The position numbers and the translations under genes were made by a program. Positions 56,521-64,000 of a stretch of 64,000 nt of DNA are shown here, one piece after another. The stretch's first letter is position 1. Every line of letters starts with the position of its first letter. The notes under the pieces are model-generated. The model saw nothing but the letters and a program-made list of their open reading frames with translations, had not been told where the DNA came from and did not search any database. The DNA comes from an uncultured Lachnospiraceae bacterium (GTDB taxonomy: Bacteria; Bacillota; Clostridia; Lachnospirales; Lachnospiraceae). The stretch is from NCBI GenBank assembly GCA_949949005.1, contig CATLHM010000007.1, positions 103,685-167,684 on the forward strand, in the 5' to 3' direction.

Positions 56521-58339
56521 TCTGTTACGTTCTGGTGATAACATTATCCGAGTATTGGATATTCAGGATGATAAAGTTTTCATAATCGACTGTATCAACA
56601 GGAAGATGCCTGTATGGGTGGAATCAGAGTTGTTGGAATCTTATGTTGGGTGTACTGATGGAGAGTTATTTGAGGTTAGTAGCTTTGATGTTATAAGAGA
56701 TACTGATGCTCTGGATGCAGACCAAAGGAAGGTTATGCATGAACGGTATACAATGATTGCACCTGTTGTTACTTTCATATCGGATGATAAGATGCGCTCT
56801 AAACTGATTAGTTCTATAGCTGTAGAATACAAGGTATCAAAGCAGACAATCAGGAATTATCTCTGTCTTTATTTATCTTATCTGGATATGGGTGTTCTTG
56901 CTCCGAAGAAGCGGGAGTACAGTCAAGAACTGACACAGGACGAGAAACATATGCGTTGGGCGTTGAACAAGTTTTTCTATACCACGAAGAAGCAATCCCT
57001 TATGACTGCTTATACTATGATGCTCAAAGAGAAGTATTGTGATGCCATGGGTGTATTGGCAGAAGAATATCCATCTTTCTATCAGTTCCGATACTTTTAT
57101 CGTAAGACAAGGAAAATGCAGAACTTTTATATTTCAAGGGATGGGTTGAAGAATTATCAGAGAAATAACAGGCCGCTTACTGGTGAAGGGGTACAGGAGT
57201 TTGCACCTGTTGTTGGTGTGGGGATGCTGGATGCTACAGTATGTGATATTTATCTGATTAATGAGGAAGGAAATCTGGTTGGCAGACCGATTTTGACAGC
57301 CTGTATTGATGCTTATAGCAGTCTGTGTTGTGGGTATTCTCTTTCATGGGAAGGTGGTGTATACAGCTTAAGAGGATTGATGCTGAATATCATTGCCGAT
57401 AAGGTGGTATGGTGTAAGCGTTATGGCATTTCCATAGAAAAAGAAGATTGGGATTGTGATATGCTCCCAGCTACATTCGTTACGGATATGGGGAGTGAGT
57501 ATAAATCGGAGAATTTTGAACAGATTGCAGAGTTGGGTGTTACTGTGATTAATTTGCCATCTTACAGACCAGAACTGAAAGGATTGGTGGAGAAGTTCTT
57601 TGATCTGGTACAGGAGACTTATAAAAAGCATTTAAAAGGTAAGGGGGTGATTGAGCCTGACTATCAGGAACGAGGAGCGCATGATTACCGTAAGGATGCT
57701 TGTTTAACAATGATGGATTTTGAAAAGATTATTCTACATTGTATGATCTATTATAATTCAAGACGGATCATAGAAAACTTTCCTTATACAGAAGCTATGA
57801 TAAATGAACAGGTAAAGCCTTATGCGTCATGTATCTGGGAGTGGGGTAAGTTACAGATAGGAGCGAATTTGATAGCTGTAGGAAGCAGGGAGTTGATGTT
57901 GACATTGTTGCCGAGGACTACAGGAAAATATGGACGAACAGGTTTGAAGGTAAATAAATTGCGTTATCATTGTGAGGGATATACAGAGCAATACCTAACT
58001 GGTGGTCCTGTAGCTGTGGCTTATAATCCAGAGGATGTTACTTCTGTATGGGTAATTGAAGATGGTTCGTATGTGGAATTTATATTGATAGAATCACGAT
58101 TTAAAGGGAAAGACTTAGTTGAAATACAAGAGTTGCAGAGTGACCAGAGGGCTATTACCAAAAATGAAATGAGGAACAATTTGCAGGCGCAGATTGATTT
58201 AGCACAGCATATAGAAGCCATTGCTGGTAGTGTTGGCACTCATAAGGATGTACAGATGAAGAATATCCGCAGTACCAGAAAAAGAGAGCAGATGAAGAAC
58301 CATCAGGATTATATGAGGGAGGGGAGTTATCATGACTAA
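56507..58339 (+). CDS. tnsB: TnsB-like DDE transposase (element B)
   Basis: About 610 aa, co-linear with the element A copy without gaps. Asp242, Asp327 and Glu362 are all kept, and the HTH and basic tail are conserved. Differences cluster in the first 40 residues and in the linker after the HTH (KKREYSQELTQDEKHMRW). Most nucleotide changes are silent third positions, so both copies have been under selection since they separated. Confidence 0.9.
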   Translation: MKKYDLLRSGDNIIRVLDIQDDKVFIIDCINRKMPVWVESELLESYVGCTDGELFEVSSFDVIRDTDALDADQRKVMHERYTMIAPVVTFISDDKMRSKLISSIAVEYKVSKQTIRNYLCLYLSYLDMGVLAPKKREYSQELTQDEKHMRWALNKFFYTTKKQSLMTAYTMMLKEKYCDAMGVLAEEYPSFYQFRYFYRKTRKMQNFYISRDGLKNYQRNNRPLTGEGVQEFAPVVGVGMLDATVCDIYLINEEGNLVGRPILTACIDAYSSLCCGYSLSWEGGVYSLRGLMLNIIADKVVWCKRYGISIEKEDWDCDMLPATFVTDMGSEYKSENFEQIAELGVTVINLPSYRPELKGLVEKFFDLVQETYKKHLKGKGVIEPDYQERGAHDYRKDACLTMMDFEKIILHCMIYYNSRRIIENFPYTEAMINEQVKPYASCIWEWGKLQIGANLIAVGSRELMLTLLPRTTGKYGRTGLKVNKLRYHCEGYTEQYLTGGPVAVAYNPEDVTSVWVIEDGSYVEFILIESRFKGKDLVEIQELQSDQRAITKNEMRNNLQAQIDLAQHIEAIAGSVGTHKDVQMKNIRSTRKREQMKNHQDYMREGSYHD

Positions 58340-59576
58340 TCTTTCAGATATTATACATATTTTACCGTCAATGAAATCAGGGGATGATCTGTTATCTTTT
58401 ATGGAGATATTGCCGGAGTATGATGAATCAATCCGTGGTGCTGATGTTCCTGTGCGTCTTATGGCTCTCTCTGACCTTTACAGGATATATGTACCTTCCC
58501 AAATGTCATTGGAGATTTACAGTAAAATGTATCTGGCATTGTTACGGTCATTACAGAAAAAGGGTACGAAACTGGCAATACAGCAGAAGAATCAGAATTA
58601 CAAAGCTATTATTCAGCAGGAGTACAGCGGCATTATGGGTGGTTCGGACAGCTTTACGATTATTGGAGCATCTGGTATTGGCAAAAGTTCTGCTATCAGC
58701 AGGGCAATTACATTGATTACTGAAAACAGAGTGATTGAAGTGGAAAATCCATATACGAAGACTATCCCATGTATTTGTGTGCAGTGTCCTTTTGATTCTT
58801 CTGTAAAGGGATTTCTGTTGGAGATATTACGTAAAGTAGATGAAATGATTGACAGCAATTATTATGAGAATGCATTGAGAGCCAGGACTACAACGGATAT
58901 GCTGATCGGGAGCGTCAGTCAGGTTGCTCTTAATCATATCGGATTGTTGGTGGTGGATGAGATTCAGAATGTTTGTAACAGTAAGAATGGAAAAAGTCTT
59001 GTGGGTATGCTTACCCAGCTGATCAATAATAGTGGTATATCAATCTGTATGGTGGGAACTCCTGAAAGTGCAGTGTTTTTTGAACAGGCAGTACAGCTTG
59101 CCAGAAGGTCTTTGGGGTTACGGTATGATGTGATGGAGTATGGTACGGATTTCAAGAGGTTTTGTGAGGTTGTGTTTTCCTATCAGTATGTGAAACAGAA
59201 AACGGAGATTACGGATGGGATTATGGAATGGCTCTATGAACATAGTTCAGGGAATATATCGGTGGTAGTGTCTTTGATCCATGATGCACAGGAGATTGCG
59301 ATTTTAAATGGGAAAGAAGTGCTGAATCTGGAATCATTGAATGAAGCATATCAAAAGAGGTTATCTATGCTGCATGGGTTTATACATATGGAGCAGAAAA
59401 AGCAGACTTCTAAGCCGAAAAAGAAAATGTCTGTTATGGATGTAGGGACCTCTACAGAAGAAAAGTATAGCGGAGAGTTTACGATTGCTGGATTAGTAGA
59501 TGATGCCAAAGCTGAAAATGAAGATATTGTACAGTTATTGAAGATACATATGCCAGTGGTGGAGGTAGCGGTATGA
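58332..59576 (+). CDS. tnsC: TnsC/TniB-like AAA+ ATPase (element B)
   Basis: About 414 aa, two residues shorter than the element A copy because of a deletion in the C-terminal linker (KKKMSVMDVGTSTEEKYSGE). Walker A GASGIGKSS and Walker B LLVVDEIQN are unchanged. It overlaps both neighbours as in element A. Confidence 0.88.
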   Translation: MTNLSDIIHILPSMKSGDDLLSFMEILPEYDESIRGADVPVRLMALSDLYRIYVPSQMSLEIYSKMYLALLRSLQKKGTKLAIQQKNQNYKAIIQQEYSGIMGGSDSFTIIGASGIGKSSAISRAITLITENRVIEVENPYTKTIPCICVQCPFDSSVKGFLLEILRKVDEMIDSNYYENALRARTTTDMLIGSVSQVALNHIGLLVVDEIQNVCNSKNGKSLVGMLTQLINNSGISICMVGTPESAVFFEQAVQLARRSLGLRYDVMEYGTDFKRFCEVVFSYQYVKQKTEITDGIMEWLYEHSSGNISVVVSLIHDAQEIAILNGKEVLNLESLNEAYQKRLSMLHGFIHMEQKKQTSKPKKKMSVMDVGTSTEEKYSGEFTIAGLVDDAKAENEDIVQLLKIHMPVVEVAV

Positions 59577-60913
59577 TTGTATATATGCCGACAATTTATC
59601 CTGATGAATTGGTGTATAGCTGGTTCAGTAGATATTATGTGCATTCGGGTTGTTTTTCTCATAAGATGGCATTGCAGGAGCTATATTGTAAAAAGTCAGA
59701 TTATCTGAATAAAGAATTTATTGGAAACTTAAATCATGGAGCTATGGAGAAAATCAATGAAATATATTCTCTGGATAAACTGGTCTTAGATCATACCATG
59801 TACCCTCAATATGCACGGTTTATCCCTTTAGAGCAGAAGAAAGAGGCTCTATACCGTTTAGGGCATGAGCCATGTGATGTACATCATTTGTTTTGTGTAC
59901 TTCCGAGGAATGAAGGAGATCAATATTTGAAGTTTTGTCCTATGTGTGCAAGGGAGGATAGGGAGACTTATGGTGAAACTTATTGGCATAGGAAGCATCA
60001 GATCAGGAATATGGGTATATGTACGAAGCATAAATGCAGGCTTAAGGAATCGAGTGTCCTTGCAAAGAGTGAGCAGAGTTTTACGTTTTGTCCTGCTGAA
60101 AGATACATAGGTAATGAGGAAGCTGTTGTTGAAAGTGATCCATTGGTGATTCAGTTTTCATCCTATTTAGATTCGGTATTTGACGCTCCTATGGATTTTG
60201 AGAATGATGTTCCGATAAGCGCAATCCTGTATGATGGGATGAGTAGGACAAAATATTTGAAACCGTCTGGGCGTAGCAGGTATACAAAGATGCTTGCTGA
60301 TGATATGAATGAGTTTTACAGAGGTATGGGTATATGCAGTATAGCGAGTATATATCAGATTCAAAAAGCGTTGTTGGGGAGTTTGTTTGATTTTTCGGTT
60401 ATATGTCAGATTACTTTTTACATAGGGATGGAGATAGAGGAATTGATTAATCCATCTCTGACAATGGAACAGATTCAACGGGAACAGGATAGCCATTATA
60501 TGAGAGATGTTACTCCTGTAGATTGGGAGTTGCTGGATATAGAAACAGCTCCTATATTAGAGAAGTTTGCCAAGGGTGTGTATGATGGAACTGGTAATGA
60601 AAATGGAAGACCAGAGCGAGTATCGGAACGATTAGTGTATCGAGAGATGGGATTGCTGGGGCATCAGTTGGAGAATATGCCAGGGTGTAAGGCTATTATG
60701 GAAAGGTATGCAGAATCCTATCCGGAGAGTTGGGCGAGGAAGATAGTATGGGCTTATCGGAAGTTGGAGGAAGAAGGTAGACCTTTTTATTGGACGGATA
60801 TAAGGAAGATAGCGGGGGTGAAAAAGAAAAATTTGCGATTGGTTATTCCTTATTTGACGAGGTATGCAGATGATGATATGGTTGAAAAAATTATGGAGCT
60901 GATCAGAACGTAA
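59573..60913 (+). CDS. tniQ: TniQ/TnsD-like target-site selector (element B)
   Basis: About 446 aa. The zinc motif is intact (CPMCAREDRETYGETYWHRK then Cys and His of ICTKHKC). It diverges from the element A protein at the very C-terminus (YADDDMVEKIMELIRT against YTDIEMVNQIIVLGKLEQ). As the DNA-reading subunit, such differences could shift target preference, but the insertion pattern suggests that both use the same or an adjoining site. Confidence 0.88.
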   Translation: MIVYMPTIYPDELVYSWFSRYYVHSGCFSHKMALQELYCKKSDYLNKEFIGNLNHGAMEKINEIYSLDKLVLDHTMYPQYARFIPLEQKKEALYRLGHEPCDVHHLFCVLPRNEGDQYLKFCPMCAREDRETYGETYWHRKHQIRNMGICTKHKCRLKESSVLAKSEQSFTFCPAERYIGNEEAVVESDPLVIQFSSYLDSVFDAPMDFENDVPISAILYDGMSRTKYLKPSGRSRYTKMLADDMNEFYRGMGICSIASIYQIQKALLGSLFDFSVICQITFYIGMEIEELINPSLTMEQIQREQDSHYMRDVTPVDWELLDIETAPILEKFAKGVYDGTGNENGRPERVSERLVYREMGLLGHQLENMPGCKAIMERYAESYPESWARKIVWAYRKLEEEGRPFYWTDIRKIAGVKKKNLRLVIPYLTRYADDDMVEKIMELIRT

Positions 60914-61109
60914 TAATAGAAAATGAATTTTGCTAGGGGCCATGGCTGACTCTCTATTTATTTTTACTGTCGTTTGTTATATGATAAAAAGAAAAAGGCA
61001 AGAAGTATCTATATGATGGATGAACCAGTGATCTGTTGAATTTAAGAACAGCAAATTTATTGTAAATATATACGAATTCAAAATATACATTTAGAATGGA
61101 AGAATTACT

Positions 61110-63683
61110 ATGACGATGATAAACGATTATTTTAGCGAAAAAGTACTTGAGATTATAAAGGATAAAGCCATATCAATAAAAAATAGGAAAATTCTCAGTA
61201 AGCGTCTTGAAAGTTTTGTTGAGCAGCAAAGTCAAGCAAATATTAATTGTACAATCGAAGAAGAAATTGATTTTGCAAATTTGGCCTGTTATATATGTAA
61301 AAAGTTGCCCGAGGATGTAGAAGTATACTTATTTGGAGAAAAAAAGGAAAGAGAGGATTCGAAAGAAAATATTATAAGAGAAGCTATGAGATGTGTTCAG
61401 AAAAACACGATTCCGTCTGCTGAACGCATTATAAAAATAGTGGAAGCTGCCTTTGGCATTATTAGGGATTTTTATAGATCGCAAATTGATAAGGAACGGT
61501 TATTTGTTGCTGCTCAGATTGAAGACACAATTATTTCTGATAATGAGCAACAGGTGGCTGAACAGACAAGAGAAATCGTAAATGCAATTAATAAGATTGA
61601 AAAGACAATAACAACAGCCATAAATGAAAATACCCTACAATATAGAAAAAGAGATGAACTTCCGTGTATTTTAACCAAGTCGGTTGTTCCATATGCTGAT
61701 GAAAGAAGCGTAATACATAGAGATTATGAATTATATAAAATAGAAGGTATTCTGAAAGAAAAGAAAACTGCTTTACTTTTAAGTGGTTTTGGAGGTATTG
61801 GAAAGTCTTCATTGGCTCGTGTGTTATATGCTAAATCTGCAAAATGGTTTGATAGCTTTGGGTGGGTGGAATACCACAAAAACTTAAAAAATAGTCTTCT
61901 GGCTTCATTGGACTTAAATAATGAAATTGAGGATCAAGAAAAACGTTGGAAAGAAATCTCAAATCGTTTAAAAAATGACTTTTCTTCAAAAATTATTTTT
62001 ATTGATAATGTAGATTATGATGAAAAACAAGGGCAAGACCCCCAAAATGACTTAGTTTTACAGGATATTACATGTTGGACAAATATGACGGTTGTTTTGA
62101 CATCACGAATGAATGAACTTCACGGATACCAGATATATCCGATTGAATATCTTGGAAATGCAAACCAAATTGAGCCTTGTATTGATTTGTTTTATTTTTA
62201 TTATGATAAAAGTGAATTAGAAAAGAATTCAGAAGAACGTAAACAACGCAATGCAGTTGACAAACTTGTCCAATTTGCGGGTTTTCATACCTACGCAATT
62301 GAATTACTTGCTAGGAGTGCGATGTATGAGGATGATTTATCTAGTTATGTAGAGAAAATTGATAAATTGGGTTTCAGGTTTCCTTCTTTGAAAATTTCTA
62401 CATATTATAGTAGCAATAGTGCAACTGCGGCTGAACAGCTTCGAGTCCTTTTTAATATGCAAAGCCGTTCCTCAAAGCAACGCCAAATTTTATGGGATTT
62501 TTCCGTTCTTCCAGAGGGGACAAGCCTATCTCGTGATGAAGTGATGGAGTTGCTTTTATACTCTGAAAATGATTTACACTATCTCTGTCAAGAGGGCTGG
62601 CTGATTTTTGTAAGAGGACAAGGATTTCATATTCATCCACTTGTCAGAGAAGCTATCCTTCTTGGCTTAAGGCGGGGAAAGGCTCCTTATCGAACCGTGT
62701 CTCATTTGCGAACGCTTATATTTAATAACGCCTTGATTTCTGAATATGATACACATGCTTCCGCTCTACGAAAATTACATATGATAGAAATTGCAGAAAA
62801 TTACATTTCGTTTAAATCTAAAGAGGAATCATCAAATTTTTATTATTGTTTGGGGGTCATGGAATTTAAGGTTGCACATAAAAGATTGACAAGTATTGCA
62901 TATTTGGAAAAAGCATTACAGAGATGCAATAGTTTAAGTTTTACTGCAAATATTCAATATCAACTTGGGTATGTTAAATCAACAACTCACAAGTATAGAG
63001 ATATGGCAAAAAATGATTTGCAAGCGGCATTAGATATATGGGAAACTCTCAATGACTGTGAAGATCAAATTGCAATGACACATGATCATTTGGGATATAT
63101 ATTGATGGATTCTGAATCAACATATAGTAGTTCAAGGGAGCATTTAACAAAAGCTATGCATATGAGAAAGTCCTTTGTAGAAAGTAATCCGACAGAGATG
63201 AATTTGAGCGCATATTCGACTACTTGTGATAATTTAGGATATTTATTTTATAAATCGGGTGAAAAGATAGATAAGTCTCGGGAACTATTGGAAGAAGCTC
63301 TTTCTATTCGGGAAAAATTATATGAAAGTTCTGAAAGATATGCTACAGATGTGGCATGGACAGCCCATAATCTCGGTCAATTGTTAAGTAAAAATATGCA
63401 ATGTTATGGAGAGGCTGAAACATATTTTAGAAAAGCATTAGATATTAGAAGGAAATTAGAGAAATTACATCCACAAATGTATACAACTAATATTGTATTT
63501 ACGTTAATTTCTCTTGCAAAGGTTATTTCTGTAAATACAAAAAGGTACAATGAAGCACAGCGATTGCTTGATGAAGCAATTACGTTAAGATCTAATATGG
63601 ATTTGGATTATATTGGATTCTTTCCAGATGAGGTAGAGAAAGATATTCAAATTTTATCTGTGCGTTTAAACAGTTCGAAATAG
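61110..63683 (+). CDS. STAND NTPase with NB-ARC core and C-terminal TPR repeats; likely defence protein
   Basis: About 857 aa in three parts. Residues 1-190 are helical with no recognised fold and would be the effector or signalling domain. Residues 200-520 are an NB-ARC/STAND ATPase: Walker A GFGGIGKSS (Lys232), Walker B KIIFIDNVD, a following VVLTSR sensor, and a winged-helix region ending in HIHPLVREAI. Residues 560-857 hold several TPR-like pairs (YLEKALQRCNS, ELLEEALSIREKLYES, AETYFRKALDIRRKLE). Such proteins in bacteria sense phage products and trigger cell death or dormancy. It lies at the same position relative to tniQ as the ATPase gene of element A. Confidence 0.8.
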   Translation: MTMINDYFSEKVLEIIKDKAISIKNRKILSKRLESFVEQQSQANINCTIEEEIDFANLACYICKKLPEDVEVYLFGEKKEREDSKENIIREAMRCVQKNTIPSAERIIKIVEAAFGIIRDFYRSQIDKERLFVAAQIEDTIISDNEQQVAEQTREIVNAINKIEKTITTAINENTLQYRKRDELPCILTKSVVPYADERSVIHRDYELYKIEGILKEKKTALLLSGFGGIGKSSLARVLYAKSAKWFDSFGWVEYHKNLKNSLLASLDLNNEIEDQEKRWKEISNRLKNDFSSKIIFIDNVDYDEKQGQDPQNDLVLQDITCWTNMTVVLTSRMNELHGYQIYPIEYLGNANQIEPCIDLFYFYYDKSELEKNSEERKQRNAVDKLVQFAGFHTYAIELLARSAMYEDDLSSYVEKIDKLGFRFPSLKISTYYSSNSATAAEQLRVLFNMQSRSSKQRQILWDFSVLPEGTSLSRDEVMELLLYSENDLHYLCQEGWLIFVRGQGFHIHPLVREAILLGLRRGKAPYRTVSHLRTLIFNNALISEYDTHASALRKLHMIEIAENYISFKSKEESSNFYYCLGVMEFKVAHKRLTSIAYLEKALQRCNSLSFTANIQYQLGYVKSTTHKYRDMAKNDLQAALDIWETLNDCEDQIAMTHDHLGYILMDSESTYSSSREHLTKAMHMRKSFVESNPTEMNLSAYSTTCDNLGYLFYKSGEKIDKSRELLEEALSIREKLYESSERYATDVAWTAHNLGQLLSKNMQCYGEAETYFRKALDIRRKLEKLHPQMYTTNIVFTLISLAKVISVNTKRYNEAQRLLDEAITLRSNMDLDYIGFFPDEVEKDIQILSVRLNSSK

Positions 63684-63787
63684 TAAACTGATGAAAAGGT
63701 GTTTTTGAGTTTTTGCAAATTGTGATTGAGAGATAGATATGATATTAAAAGACTGGCCTAGCGATTTTTCGACATTAGGTTGAGTTT

Positions 63788-63804
63788 AAAGTGAATAAAC
63801 GAAA
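63788..63804. repeat. End-module-like fragment
   Basis: AAAGTGAATAAACGAAA matches AAAGTGGATAAACGAAA within the end modules (for example 29,220-29,236) at 16 of 17 bases. It may be a relic of a transposon end or chance similarity. Confidence 0.35.
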
Positions 63805-63847
63805 ACACAATATAGAAATTTGTTATAGGCGTATGAATCATACCCTT

Positions 63848-63878
63848 AAATATATATTCTTATCATGACACTATAAAT
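63848..63878. repeat. 31-bp repeat, copy 2
   Basis: Identical to 36,695-36,725. In element A it precedes the cargo operon; here the following sequence is unlike it and resembles an insertion-sequence end. Confidence 0.75.
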
Positions 63879-64000
63879 GAAATAGCTAATCCCCCAGCTA
63901 TGCTGGGGAGAATAGAGTAAGCTGTAGCGAAGAGGATATCATAAAAAAGCCTCCTATGATATTATGGGAAAGGTGTCGCAAGCCAATCTCAAGAATAGGA
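63879..64000 (+). mobile_element. Possible left end of an IS200/IS605-type element
   Basis: A perfect hairpin (CCCCAGC-TAT-GCTGGGG, 63,892-63,908) is followed by about 90 bases including GGAAAGGTGTCGCAAGCC. This layout recalls the leader of IS200-type tnpA genes in Lachnospiraceae. The transposase would lie beyond the window, so this is a tentative call. Confidence 0.4.

Larger units (their letters stand above)
55724..64000. mobile_element. Tn7-like transposon B (continues past the window)
   Basis: It starts at TGTCGTAGGGCA of module copy 3 and contains a second complete tnsA-tnsB-tnsC-tniQ operon, a STAND gene, and the start of what may be the same cargo module (31-bp repeat at 63,848). The right end is not in view. 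Confidence 0.7.

Noticed and set aside
29023..64000. CRISPR-guided transposition (CAST) as the targeting mode
   Set aside because: No cas genes and no regularly spaced repeat array are visible near either tns operon, and the single TniQ is full length, as expected for sequence-specific targeting.

Overview
The window looks like chromosome of a Gram-positive gut anaerobe of the Clostridia, most likely Lachnospiraceae. This is inferred from strong AGGAGG-type ribosome sites, the gene families present (pyruvate phosphate dikinase, PPK1 beside a Ppx/HD protein, DUF4353, DUF5688-, DUF3848- and DUF6809-like proteins) and the contrast between GC-rich housekeeping DNA and AT-rich inserted DNA. No species can be named from the sequence alone.

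Region 1 (1-7.6 kb) is core: an exopolyphosphatase (ppx), polyphosphate kinase (ppk1), a multipass membrane protein whose start is put out of frame by a run of nine G, Maf, and a Cof-type HAD phosphatase overlapping Maf. Region 2 (7.6-11.2 kb) is a small AT-rich accessory patch: GyrI-like and DUF3788-like proteins, a WYL regulator, a broken BrnT-like toxin and a HicA/HicB pair whose hicA is frameshifted. Region 3 (11.2-29.0 kb) is core again: a heterodimeric ABC exporter divergent from an AraC regulator with a palindromic operator between them, a membrane protein, tRNA-Glu(CTC), a MATE pump, a DUF4353 beta-helix protein, a PHP-HAD fusion, an ABC-F ATPase, an MFS transporter, a GDPD and ppdK.

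Region 4 (29.0 kb to the end) is mobile. Eighteen bases after the ppdK stop begins a Tn7-like transposon with a four-gene operon, here called tnsA-tnsB-tnsC-tniQ (29.5-34.2 kb). A second, closely similar operon lies at 56.2-60.9 kb. Both are preceded by a 262-bp module bounded by TGTCGTAGGGCA inverted repeats and carrying a strong terminator; a third copy sits at 55,458-55,719, next to the one that starts the second operon. The simplest reading is two related elements in tandem: A (29,023-55,719) and B (55,724 to beyond the window).

Element A carries plasmid-like cargo: ParM/ParR segregation, a BRCT protein, a methyltransferase under an Xre regulator, DUF932, a YqaJ nuclease, a Rad52-type annealing protein, an Rpn-like nuclease, two related Rep-like proteins and an SF2 helicase. 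Directly after tniQ each element has a different large NTPase gene: in A an AAA ATPase with a zinc ribbon, in B a STAND/NB-ARC protein with TPR repeats. Each is followed by the same 31-bp sequence. This is a swappable slot holding likely defence genes, between the transposition module and a conserved cargo promoter, and it is the most interesting pattern in the window.
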